Below are positions 16,252 through 25,233 of a stretch of 64,000 nt of DNA, piece by piece (within the stretch, counting starts at the first letter, position 1; every line of letters begins with the position of its first letter). The notes beneath the pieces are model-generated. The model had not been told where the DNA came from and searched no databases. It saw nothing but the letters and a program-made list of their open reading frames with translations. A program made the translations under genes and the position numbers. The stretch lies in assembly GCA_964503045.1 (NCBI GenBank), contig CAZCZI010000005.1:62001-126000 (forward strand), in the 5' to 3' direction. This stretch comes from CAYZJR01 sp964503045. Its GTDB lineage: Bacteria; Cyanobacteriota; Vampirovibrionia; Obscuribacterales; Obscuribacteraceae.

Positions 16252-17309
16252 ATCCAATCGTATCTCTAACTCAGAGAGAACTTGCGGATTTCTTGTTGAA
16301 TGTCGCGCTTGTTCGCCCCGTGTTCATCTGGGGTCCGCCAGGAACCGGCAAATCATCAATCGTTCAATCATTCGCTGAAAGCATCGGTATTCCTTGCGTT
16401 TCGCTTCTCGGAAGTCAGCTCGCTCCCGAGGATTTGATTGGTGTTCCTCAAATAGTAGATGGCACCAGCAGATTTTGCCCGCCCTCGATGATTGCTCGAA
16501 AAGAGCCTTACTGCCTCTTTCTTGATGAACTGAATGCCTGTTCGCATGAAGTGCAAAAAGCGTTTTACTCCTTGATTCACGAAAGACGAATTGGTGATTA
16601 TCATTTGCCGAAAGGTTCAATCGTCATTGGCGCGGGAAATCGCGCGCAAGACAGCGCCATCGTCAAGCCAATGTCTTCGGCGCTTTTGAATCGCCTCATT
16701 CACGTGCATATGAAAGTTTCGCATCGTGATTGGTTGGATTGGGCATATCAAAACTCCATTCACCAGCTTGTGCTCGAATACATTCAAAACCGTCCCGATC
16801 AATTGTCGGTGCAACCGCCCAAGCATGAAGAACCATTTTCATCACCACGCTCGTGGCATATGCTCAGCGATGCGCTGACGGAGTACGGCGATCGGCTCAA
16901 CGAGCAGATAATCGAGACCCTTGCGCATGGCTGTTTGTCGCCACCGCATGCGTCGCAATTTAAGGCGTTTTGGAAGCAGCTGCGCAGCAAGTATGATTTA
17001 AACGCGATTGTAAAGGGTGATGCGCGCTGGCCGAGCAACCCTGAAGATCGAGATATTCTGTACTTCTTGGCACAGTCATTTAAGGCGCGGCTGAAGAAGG
17101 AGCTCCCACCAAATCGTGCCGAAATGAGCGCGAATGCACGCGACCTCGCACATTCGGCGAAAGGACTTTTGAGTGAACTGTCGCACATCTCTCTCGAGAT
17201 GGCTCAGATGGTAGTGGCGCAAGACGGCGATGAAGAGGAGCTGCCGGCATGGTTTCTCGTGGAGGTCGTTCGCGACTTGCCGCGGCTGGTAAATAAGAAG
17301 GGCACCTGA
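16248..17309 (+). CDS. MoxR-type AAA+ ATPase
   Basis: 353 residues from ATG 16248, overlapping the previous stop. Walker A is W-G-P-P-G-T-G-K-S-S (~32-41), Walker B is L-F-L-D-E-L-N, sensor 1 is G-A-G-N-R, and the arginine segment is S-A-L-L-N-R-L-I-H. MoxR ATPases act as chaperones or assembly factors, usually paired with a von Willebrand A-domain protein. The next gene, 12 bases downstream, encodes exactly such a partner, so the two probably form one machine. The C-terminal ~150 residues are helical and less conserved. Cytoplasmic. Confidence 0.9.
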   Translation: MNPIVSLTQRELADFLLNVALVRPVFIWGPPGTGKSSIVQSFAESIGIPCVSLLGSQLAPEDLIGVPQIVDGTSRFCPPSMIARKEPYCLFLDELNACSHEVQKAFYSLIHERRIGDYHLPKGSIVIGAGNRAQDSAIVKPMSSALLNRLIHVHMKVSHRDWLDWAYQNSIHQLVLEYIQNRPDQLSVQPPKHEEPFSSPRSWHMLSDALTEYGDRLNEQIIETLAHGCLSPPHASQFKAFWKQLRSKYDLNAIVKGDARWPSNPEDRDILYFLAQSFKARLKKELPPNRAEMSANARDLAHSAKGLLSELSHISLEMAQMVVAQDGDEEELPAWFLVEVVRDLPRLVNKKGT

Positions 17310-17321
17310 GTTCAATCCTAA

Positions 17322-19133
17322 ATGGCAGGCAAAAAGAAAAGTCACGGTACCACCGAAGATGCTGCTGCCAAGGCTTTTTGGGAGGCGTACAATGCATTGT
17401 GCGTTCATCCTCTTTTTGCCCCGCTTACACGATACACACATGTCAAACGCGAGAAAAACAACTCTTGTCCGCGCGATGGGTGGGCGGTTGTGTCCGGCAA
17501 CGGTTGGATTCAACCGCATCCAACTCGGCTTGCGCCGAAAGAAGAGTGGATGTACGTTCTTGCGCACTGTGTTTTACACCTCGCCTTTAGACATACTGCC
17601 GGCAGAATTCAAGAAAAGGAATGGACGGCTGCGTGCGATGTCTTCATCTTCCAGTTTCTGCGCGACTTGAGGTTTGGTACACCTCCGCCGGAGTTTCGCA
17701 CCCCATTGGAGATTTCCGGGCAGTCGGAAGGGGCGCTTTATGAGAGATTCAAAAATAGCGGCATACCGAAAGGTTGCGACGGGTTGAGTATGGCCGGTCC
17801 ATTTGTATGTGACATGCTGCCGGGTTCGGCATCGACATGGGGGCGCGACGTTGACTGGGAAAAATGTTTTGCAAAGGGCCTAGCGCAAGCCACCGCCAGT
17901 GCTGTCAATGTAGCGGCTGGATTAGAGCCCTATCTGGGTGCGGAAGAATCGCACCACCTGCAGTCTGCGGCTCAGAAGGCACGGCGTTGGATGATAAGCA
18001 GCTATCCGCTTTTGGGTTCGATGGCGATTGCTTTTGAACTCATCGAAGACCCGCAGGTTTGTGCAAGACTCGATGTGAGAATTGCAGCAGTCAATGCAGA
18101 ACTAAAAGAGGTTTACGTCAACCCGGCAGGCATTGTTGACGAGATGGACTGTCGTTTTATCCTTGCTCACGAATTTTTGCATGTCGGACTCAGGCACCAA
18201 ATGCGGAGGCAAGGCAGAGATCCGTATTTGTGGAACGTGGCCTGTGATTTTGTAATCAATGATTGGTTGATCGAGATGGGTGTCGGTCAAGTGCCATCAG
18301 GTGGGTTGCTCTACGACCCGCAGCTGAAGGGACTTTCGGCTGAAGCTGTTTACGACAGAATTGTCACTGACATGCGCAAGTTTAGAAAGTTGGCAACGCT
18401 TCGAGGCAATTGCGATTGCGGTGACATGATTGACGATCGCGACGAGAAATGGTGGCGCTCGAAAGATGCCACCTCGCTCGATGACTTCTATCGCCAGTGT
18501 CTGGCTGAGGGATTGGCTTATCATCAAGCGTCCGGGCGGGGGCTTTTGCCGGCTAGTTTGGTGGAAGAAATTCGTGCCTTGACTCAACCGCCAATTCCAT
18601 GGGATGTCGAACTCGCGCAATGGTTCGACAGTTTTTTTCCACCTCGAGAAAAACACCGCAGCTATGCGCGTCCATCCAGACGGCAGGCAAGCACTCCGGA
18701 TATTCCCAGACCTCGATATGTTCCTGCCGAAATGGACTCTGCCCGCACATTTGGCGTGGTGCTCGATACGTCGGGATCGATGGACCGTGAACTATTAGGC
18801 AAAGCACTTGGTGCAATCGCCAGCTATAGCATCGCTCGGGAGGTGCCTTATGTGCGTGTCGTTCACTGTGACGCGATGGCATATGACCAGGGCTACATGG
18901 CACCCGAGGCCATTGCCGATCGTGTGCAAATACGTGGGCGCGGCGGTACCGTTTTGCAGCCGGGAATCGACATGTTGGAATCTGCAAAGGACTTTCCCGA
19001 AAAAGGTCCGATTCTGATAATTACCGACGGGTTTTGCGATCGCTTTAAATGCAAGCGCGAACACGCAGTGCTTCTGCCGGAAGGACATTACTTGCCGGTG
19101 TCCGACGTTGGCAAGGTTTTTCGGCTGAAGTGA
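17322..19133 (+). CDS. DUF2201-type metallopeptidase-like protein with C-terminal VWA domain
   Basis: 603 residues. A first half-site (Y-V-L-A-H-C-V-L-H-L-A-F-R-H) and a second, more complete site (L-A-H-E-F-L-H-V-G-L-R-H, an HExxH with downstream His) lie in the N-terminal two-thirds, like the putative metallopeptidase family DUF2201. The C-terminal ~140 residues form a VWA domain with an intact MIDAS (L-D-T-S-G-S-M, then a Thr in G-G-T and T-D-G). MoxR upstream plus VWA here is the classical ATPase-adaptor pair. The first HxxxH lacks the Glu, so only the second may be catalytic. No signal peptide, hence cytoplasmic. Confidence 0.82.
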   Translation: MAGKKKSHGTTEDAAAKAFWEAYNALCVHPLFAPLTRYTHVKREKNNSCPRDGWAVVSGNGWIQPHPTRLAPKEEWMYVLAHCVLHLAFRHTAGRIQEKEWTAACDVFIFQFLRDLRFGTPPPEFRTPLEISGQSEGALYERFKNSGIPKGCDGLSMAGPFVCDMLPGSASTWGRDVDWEKCFAKGLAQATASAVNVAAGLEPYLGAEESHHLQSAAQKARRWMISSYPLLGSMAIAFELIEDPQVCARLDVRIAAVNAELKEVYVNPAGIVDEMDCRFILAHEFLHVGLRHQMRRQGRDPYLWNVACDFVINDWLIEMGVGQVPSGGLLYDPQLKGLSAEAVYDRIVTDMRKFRKLATLRGNCDCGDMIDDRDEKWWRSKDATSLDDFYRQCLAEGLAYHQASGRGLLPASLVEEIRALTQPPIPWDVELAQWFDSFFPPREKHRSYARPSRRQASTPDIPRPRYVPAEMDSARTFGVVLDTSGSMDRELLGKALGAIASYSIAREVPYVRVVHCDAMAYDQGYMAPEAIADRVQIRGRGGTVLQPGIDMLESAKDFPEKGPILIITDGFCDRFKCKREHAVLLPEGHYLPVSDVGKVFRLK

Positions 19134-19188
19134 CGGCTGCTATACTGGCAATCCTTCCAGCACCCCTCTATTCTTTGAAACCGTTATC

Positions 19189-20430
19189 GTGCTTGACTTT
19201 CGCCCCCCACTAGATACACCCGCGCTCATCTCTTTCGTGAAGTTCGTGCTGCCGCTCTATATGCGAGTGAAGCTGCACGAAACAAGTGTGGTTTGCGCTG
19301 AAGGAGCAATCGAGCGCTTCAATAAGTTGAAAGGGCAGCGCGCACTGATTTGCCCAAACCATGCCAATCGGCACGATCCGCAAGTGATGTTCACCTTCTC
19401 CAAGTATGTGGAAGAGGACTTCAATTTCGTGGCTGCGCGCGAAGTCTTTGATTTCGATCATGGCTTGAATGGCTGGTGGCTGCAGCATTTGGGAACATAT
19501 TCAGTCGTGCGCGGGGCACCAGATAGAGAGTCATTCAAAACCACGCGCAGAATTCTGTCTGAAGGCAAAAAGAAGCTGGTTCTCTTTCCTGAAGGCGAGA
19601 TTTCCAGGCAAAACGACACGCTCATGGCGCTTGAATCGGGCGCCGCTCAGATGGCATTTTGGGCCATGTCCGATCTGGAAAAAAACGATCCTGACGCGTC
19701 AATTTATATCATTCCGATGGCGTTCAAATACACCTATCCGGAGGACATCTCCACTTCATTCAGAAGATGTTTGCACAATCTGGAGGTTGAGCTCGGCGTT
19801 CCGTCAGTAGAAACCGACGGCTTCTACGAACGACTTCGCCGCTTAGGAGACAAGCTCCTTATTGCGCTCGAGAAGGAGTACGGGCTCAAGTCGGCAGACA
19901 ACGTCACGATGAACGAGCGAGTGGTGACGCTACGCGGCTTCATTCTGTCCAACATCGCGAGCTATCTCAAAATCGACCTACCCAAGGGTGGCAGAGAGCT
20001 TGAGTCTGTTCGCATACTTCGCAATGCCATGGACGACTTCATCTTTGACGACGACAAAACCTCTGAATATGAGAAGCGTGTGCACGAGGAAAAGGCGAAA
20101 ACGATTAAGGGTTTTTACAAAGATCTGGGTCGGGTAGTCAATTTTATTGCGATTTACGAGGGCTACTTCCGAGACCGAATGACCCAAGAACGGTTCGCGG
20201 ACATGCTCGACAGGTTTGAGACCGAAGTCTTTGGTGGCGAGCCGACGTTCAAAGGTCCGCGCCGTGTGCTGGTTGACGTCGGTCAGGCAATCGACTTGGC
20301 GAAGCACTATAGCGGCTATAAAACAAACAAGAAGGCGGAATCGGCAAAGGTGACCGAAGAGATTTTTGGTCAAATTTCTTCGATGTTGGCTAAGCTCGAA
20401 GAGTCCCGAACCCCTATTTTTCTCAATTAA
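19189..20430 (+). CDS. PlsC-type 1-acylglycerol-phosphate acyltransferase family protein
   Basis: 413 residues from GTG 19189. The acyltransferase domain (~45-220) shows motif I N-H-A-N-R-H-D (NHx4D), a V-V-R-G block, and motif III F-P-E-G-E-I-S. These are the catalytic and acyl-acceptor signatures of the LPLAT superfamily. The C-terminal ~190 residues are helical, charged and not part of the usual PlsC, so this is a longer subfamily and the acceptor is uncertain. A membrane-interface enzyme of phospholipid or glycolipid synthesis. It follows the VWA gene by 55 bases and may belong to the same operon. Confidence 0.85.
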   Translation: MLDFRPPLDTPALISFVKFVLPLYMRVKLHETSVVCAEGAIERFNKLKGQRALICPNHANRHDPQVMFTFSKYVEEDFNFVAAREVFDFDHGLNGWWLQHLGTYSVVRGAPDRESFKTTRRILSEGKKKLVLFPEGEISRQNDTLMALESGAAQMAFWAMSDLEKNDPDASIYIIPMAFKYTYPEDISTSFRRCLHNLEVELGVPSVETDGFYERLRRLGDKLLIALEKEYGLKSADNVTMNERVVTLRGFILSNIASYLKIDLPKGGRELESVRILRNAMDDFIFDDDKTSEYEKRVHEEKAKTIKGFYKDLGRVVNFIAIYEGYFRDRMTQERFADMLDRFETEVFGGEPTFKGPRRVLVDVGQAIDLAKHYSGYKTNKKAESAKVTEEIFGQISSMLAKLEESRTPIFLN

Positions 20431-20518
20431 CCCTTAATATCGGGCTCAGTAACCGTTTTAAGCCTGAACGAAACCGGGAAAGGTGGATTAAGACGTGTAT
20501 CTATTGGAAAAGAAGTAA

Positions 20519-22912
20519 GTGCCAGACGAACCAGTCACACCGCTTCCCATCCAGGAGAACTTCCTGGATGATGCTGGCGATGACGTCCAGGAGCAGACAC
20601 AACGGATTTGCCCCAAGTGTCGCGTGGCTATGGTTTTGGGCGAAGAGCACACTTGCAGAGAGCCGGGCCCGATACCGGAGCCGCCCAAGGTCGGCACGAT
20701 GTTCGAGAGTATCTACGAGCTCACCCGCATCATTGCCTCAGGCGGCATGGGGCTGGTTTACGAGGCGCGTGACGCCACGACTGAGCAGACCGTAGCCATC
20801 AAAATGCTGCACGCCCACATGCTTTCAGACGCTTTCGTGATGCGTTTTCAACGAGAAGGAAAGGCGGCAAGCCAGCTGTCGCACCCCAACTTGCTCAAAG
20901 TCTATGAGTTGGGAGTGACTGATACTAATCAGCCGTACATGGTGATGGAGTTTGTGCCCGGCACTTCGCTGGCTGACGAAATCAGGCGTGCTCCAATCGA
21001 GTTGAAACGCGCCATCCCGATATTCATTCAAATTTGTGATGCCCTCGCACACGCTCACCAGCGCGGCGTTTTACACCGTGACTTGAAGCCAAGCAATATA
21101 CTTTTGACTCAGCTTGCCGACGGCAAGGAAATAGTCAAAATCGTCGACTTCGGCATAGCGAAGGTGCTTGACGATGACGGCAAGATCACGCGTACAGGAC
21201 AAGTCCTGGGCAGCCCGGCCTACATGAGTCCCGAGCAGTGCTCCGGAGCCCACGTCGACAACCGATCCGATATCTATTCGCTGGGCTGTTTGATGTTTGA
21301 GACTTTGACCGGCAAGCCGCCTTTTGTCTCTGAAAGCTCTCTCAAGATCATCATGCATCACCGCTCGACGCAGCCGCCTACTCTGGCGAGCTTCATGACG
21401 CAAGTGGAGGTTCCCCAAGCGTTGGATGCGATCTTCAAAAAAGTGTTTGCCAAACAACCCGATCAAAGATATCAGACCGTTGACGAACTCAAGTCGGATC
21501 TGATGGCGCTCGAAGAAACGATTCCCGATCAGCTGCGCAAAAAGAAGAAGGTTCAACCGAAAAAGAAGAGTAGAAGGGGTTTGCAGCGACTGCTCAAAGT
21601 CGACCGCGAATTGATTATGGTGGCATCCGTGGTGCTGGGCTCTGTCATTTTGGCTTCCGGTGCCGCCTATTTTCTTATGATGGATACAAGAAAGTCCGAA
21701 CAACCTCCAACCACAAACGCACCGCTCGAACGCCCTGACTCTAATGATGAAGCAAAGGCGAGAGACAAGATGCGCATGCTCGAGAAATTGGACACGCGCA
21801 GAATCACAGATTTGGATTTGATTTGGTGCGAGTCTATTGCTACTTCTCTTCCAGAACTCCCATTGGGTGGTTCTCAAGTAAGTGATCAAGGAATGGCCAA
21901 TTTCTTGCGCAAAACCAAAATGCCTGCACTGGCAAAGATCAATTTGGAAAATACCGAGATTGGATCGGATACATGCGCGGCATTGGCAAATCTTACCAAT
22001 CTTGTCGTTCTGAAACTCAGAAACACTAACGTTAAGGATCGCGACGGTTTGCTGATCTCGAAGTTGAGAAATCTGGAAGAACTCAATTTGGAAGGAACAG
22101 ACATAAAGGACATTACGGTCAGAGCACTTAGTCAGTGTTCGAGATTGAACGAGTTGAACCTGGCCTGGACTCGCGTAACCAATGAATGCTGCGACTCTTT
22201 GAACTCAATGCATGCCCTCAAAAAACTCAATATCAGCGGCACGAGAATCAACAACTCGGGACTTGCGAAGCTTGCTGACCTACGCTCTTTGACGGAGCTC
22301 GACATCAGCTCCACTGAGGCAAGCGACAAGGGTGTTGAGAGCATTGGTCGTCTTGAACGTCTTCAAAAGCTGAATCTCGCTTACACCAAAGTCAACGGAA
22401 AGGTGCTGCCGATTTTGAGTGGGATGATGTCTTTGATCGACCTTGATCTCAAAGGCACTAACCTTACCGACAAGACATTGTCTGATTTCAACCCGGTCTG
22501 CGAACACCTCAGTATTGCCTCCACATCGGTTGGTGACGCCGTCGGCGGCCGCCTAGAGAAGCTCGACAAGCTTACCGATCTGAACTTGAGTCAAACAAAT
22601 GTGACCGATCGTGTGATCGCCTATCTTAAGAACTCCACCACTCTCAACAAGCTTGAACTGGACGACGACAACATAACAGATGCGTCTGCCAAGGCTATAT
22701 CGGAGATTCGCTCGTTGACTGAGTTGAACTTGCGCAACACAAAGATCACGGATGAAGGCTTGCTGGCTTTGGCGAATTCGCAAACTCTGGAAAAAATCAG
22801 AGTGCACAATTGCAAAGGTGTTACCCGCATCGGTGCTCGCAAAGCGAAAGGGGTGGCTGACGATTATCGCGACGAGACGCGAACGCCCGAATTGCGAATC
22901 GAGTTTGATTGA
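20519..22912 (+). CDS. membrane Ser/Thr protein kinase with C-terminal leucine-rich repeats (1 of 3)
   Basis: 797 residues from GTG 20519. A short Cys motif (C-P-K-C ... H-T-C, ~31-47) precedes the kinase domain (~65-330): glycine loop G-G-M-G-L-V-Y, A-I-K lysine, H-R-D-L-K-P-S-N catalytic loop, D-F-G and S-P-E-Q activation-segment end, all intact. A basic linker leads to one transmembrane helix (~365-387). Residues ~440-790 hold about a dozen LRRs of the L-x-x-L-x-L-x-x-T-x-I/V type, predicted outside the cytoplasm. It therefore looks like a receptor kinase. First of three tandem kinases; the paralogues follow within 32 bases. Confidence 0.92.
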   Translation: MPDEPVTPLPIQENFLDDAGDDVQEQTQRICPKCRVAMVLGEEHTCREPGPIPEPPKVGTMFESIYELTRIIASGGMGLVYEARDATTEQTVAIKMLHAHMLSDAFVMRFQREGKAASQLSHPNLLKVYELGVTDTNQPYMVMEFVPGTSLADEIRRAPIELKRAIPIFIQICDALAHAHQRGVLHRDLKPSNILLTQLADGKEIVKIVDFGIAKVLDDDGKITRTGQVLGSPAYMSPEQCSGAHVDNRSDIYSLGCLMFETLTGKPPFVSESSLKIIMHHRSTQPPTLASFMTQVEVPQALDAIFKKVFAKQPDQRYQTVDELKSDLMALEETIPDQLRKKKKVQPKKKSRRGLQRLLKVDRELIMVASVVLGSVILASGAAYFLMMDTRKSEQPPTTNAPLERPDSNDEAKARDKMRMLEKLDTRRITDLDLIWCESIATSLPELPLGGSQVSDQGMANFLRKTKMPALAKINLENTEIGSDTCAALANLTNLVVLKLRNTNVKDRDGLLISKLRNLEELNLEGTDIKDITVRALSQCSRLNELNLAWTRVTNECCDSLNSMHALKKLNISGTRINNSGLAKLADLRSLTELDISSTEASDKGVESIGRLERLQKLNLAYTKVNGKVLPILSGMMSLIDLDLKGTNLTDKTLSDFNPVCEHLSIASTSVGDAVGGRLEKLDKLTDLNLSQTNVTDRVIAYLKNSTTLNKLELDDDNITDASAKAISEIRSLTELNLRNTKITDEGLLALANSQTLEKIRVHNCKGVTRIGARKAKGVADDYRDETRTPELRIEFD

Positions 22913-22944
22913 CGACTGAATTCTGAGGTCTGATTGATTCTGAA

Positions 22945-25233
22945 ATGGATATGCAGACTGACCCTCGGTGCGTGACCTGCGGAAAGCCGTTTCAAAAGCG
23001 GGGCTCGATGACGCAGTGGATTTTTGACACCACCAGCTGCAAGTGCTCCAGCGCGACGCCGGCCAGTGCCGTCATCGAATCGACCCTCAATTATTGCGCG
23101 TTGTGTGGTTTGCCAGTAAGAACGAAATTGGGATCTATAACCCACTGGATATTCAAGACTCATCTTTGCGAATGTCTTGTCACCGACGAGAATAGCGAAG
23201 ATCTGAGCACTCAAGAATTGCCCGCCGACGATATTATCGATGGTGCGCCTTACGAATTTTTGGGAGTCACCGGAAGTGGTGGCGTAGCTACTGTGTACAA
23301 AGCGATGAGTCGAAAGTTGGGACGATTGGTGGCGGTCAAAGTTCTTCAGTCGGGAATTAATCAAGAACGTGCCGCAGAGACTTTCTTGAAGGAGGCAAGG
23401 GCAGCTTCTAAACTCAACCATCCGAATGTAGTGACAGTGCAAGATTTTGGCCAAACCATAGATGGAAGGCAGTTTCTAGTAACAGAATGGATAGAAGGCA
23501 TCACGCTAGGCCAACACGTGAGTCGAAAAGGACGACTGCCTGTGGAAACCGCACAGGAAGTCTTCTCGCAAGTCCTAGACGGACTTTCGCACGCACACAA
23601 TCGCGGCGTCATTCACAGAGACATCAAGCCTAACAACATTATGTTGGCACGTGGAAATGGTGGCGGCTGGACCGTAAAAATAATTGATTTTGGAACAGCA
23701 AAAGAGATCGACAATGAAGGGGAAGTCACTCGTGCCGAAGACCTCGCATGCAGCCCTTTCTACATGAGTCCCGAGCAGGCAACCGGTGAGAAGATCGATC
23801 TTCGCTCTGACTTGTATTCGGTCGGTTGCAGTATTTTTGAATCGCTTACTGGACGCACGCCGTTTGTGGGGCGATCGCTTTCAGTAGTGATGCGACATCA
23901 GCTCGAAGATCCGCCGTCGCTCCGGCAAGGTTCTGGCGGGGCGATATTTCCTCACGCCATGGAAGTGTGTGTGGCGAAGCTCCTTGCAAAAGAGCCGGCT
24001 CGCAGATACAAGAGCGCTGAAGAAGCGAAGGAAGCCCTGCATTCGAAGGCAGAGCGAAAGGCACTCCGTACGCGAACGAGATCACTATCATTCGAGTTTG
24101 CAATTCCAGTTACAAAAGCCGCAGCTACTTCCAAGAAATTTCAGTGGATGGTTTTTGGCGGATGCCTAGCGAGTCTGGTAATTGGAGCCTCCTTCATAGC
24201 GCCTTTGATACCGCAAAGTGGAATCGCAGGAGCGGGCAACAAACCCGCTAAACCGGTTGCAACTCCATCGCCATTTCAAAAGAACACTGACACGCGCTAC
24301 TCGGATACTTGGAGCGACGCCAGCGGCAACGAGCACGAACTCCCAAACGACCAGCCGCTTTCCTCGTTAGATCCCAAAGGCGTGACCGGGTTGGCTTTGG
24401 GGCATGGATACACCACGAAGCGAGCAGGAACCGAACAAATCGACGAAGCAAGCAAAAGCTACGCACAGAACCGTCTGGTTGGTCTGGAAAACTTCCCGCA
24501 CCTGCGCCATCTCGTAATCTTGAGTGTGCCTGTTTCTGAGGAAGTCGTCAAAAAAATTGCGAACTTGAACGATCTTACGACTTTGACATTTGGAGATACG
24601 CGTGTCCCTAAGAACACAGTCAGCATCCTTAGTTCACTTACAAAGTTGCGATCGCTCGAAATCGAGGGAGCGTCTCTTTCGCCCTTGCCGTTGGATGGAC
24701 TTTCGAAACTAAAGAACTTGACTTGGATCAGTTTTGATGACACTGCTATTGGTGATGCGACATCGTTTGTCCAGCTAGATCGACTAAATACTTTGAGCAT
24801 GATTCGTTCTCAGGTCACAGATAAGGGGCTGGCTAATATCTCTGAAATTCCGAATCTTCACACCTTGATTGTGCATGAAAACAAGTCGATTACACCCAAG
24901 GGGTGCACGAAGATCATTCAATCGAAGAGTCTGAACAGTTTGATTGTGGGATACTCACATTTTGGCGATGCGGGCGTCAAAGTGCTCTGCGAAAGTGACA
25001 CGATCTCCGCCCTCGATTTGACACGAGGAGTAGGAATTACAGATAAGAGTGTTCCTCACCTTCTCAAAATGAAAGCGCTACACAAGGTGGACTTGACCGG
25101 CACCGATATTAGCGAACAGGCAATAGAGAAGCTTCGAACAGGCAAGGAAAATCTCGAAGTTAAATACACTCCCAACATTTTGGAGATTCAAGAAGTTCTG
25201 CCGTCAGACAGGGAGTTGGAGCTTGGAAAATGA
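22945..25233 (+). CDS. membrane Ser/Thr protein kinase with double Cys-ribbon and LRRs (2 of 3)
   Basis: 762 residues from ATG 22945. The N-terminus has two copies of a Cys module: C-x-x-C-G-K-P...T-Q-W-I-F-D-T...C-x-C, then C-A-L-C-G...T-H-W-I-F-K-T...C-E-C. It is probably a duplicated zinc ribbon. The kinase domain (~100-360) is complete (V-A-V-K, H-R-D-I-K-P-N-N, D-F-G-T-A-K, S-P-E-Q). One transmembrane helix lies at ~398-420, and degenerate LRRs fill ~500-740. It ends four bases into the next gene (ATGA), giving coupled translation with its closest paralogue. Confidence 0.92.
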   Translation: MDMQTDPRCVTCGKPFQKRGSMTQWIFDTTSCKCSSATPASAVIESTLNYCALCGLPVRTKLGSITHWIFKTHLCECLVTDENSEDLSTQELPADDIIDGAPYEFLGVTGSGGVATVYKAMSRKLGRLVAVKVLQSGINQERAAETFLKEARAASKLNHPNVVTVQDFGQTIDGRQFLVTEWIEGITLGQHVSRKGRLPVETAQEVFSQVLDGLSHAHNRGVIHRDIKPNNIMLARGNGGGWTVKIIDFGTAKEIDNEGEVTRAEDLACSPFYMSPEQATGEKIDLRSDLYSVGCSIFESLTGRTPFVGRSLSVVMRHQLEDPPSLRQGSGGAIFPHAMEVCVAKLLAKEPARRYKSAEEAKEALHSKAERKALRTRTRSLSFEFAIPVTKAAATSKKFQWMVFGGCLASLVIGASFIAPLIPQSGIAGAGNKPAKPVATPSPFQKNTDTRYSDTWSDASGNEHELPNDQPLSSLDPKGVTGLALGHGYTTKRAGTEQIDEASKSYAQNRLVGLENFPHLRHLVILSVPVSEEVVKKIANLNDLTTLTFGDTRVPKNTVSILSSLTKLRSLEIEGASLSPLPLDGLSKLKNLTWISFDDTAIGDATSFVQLDRLNTLSMIRSQVTDKGLANISEIPNLHTLIVHENKSITPKGCTKIIQSKSLNSLIVGYSHFGDAGVKVLCESDTISALDLTRGVGITDKSVPHLLKMKALHKVDLTGTDISEQAIEKLRTGKENLEVKYTPNILEIQEVLPSDRELELGK

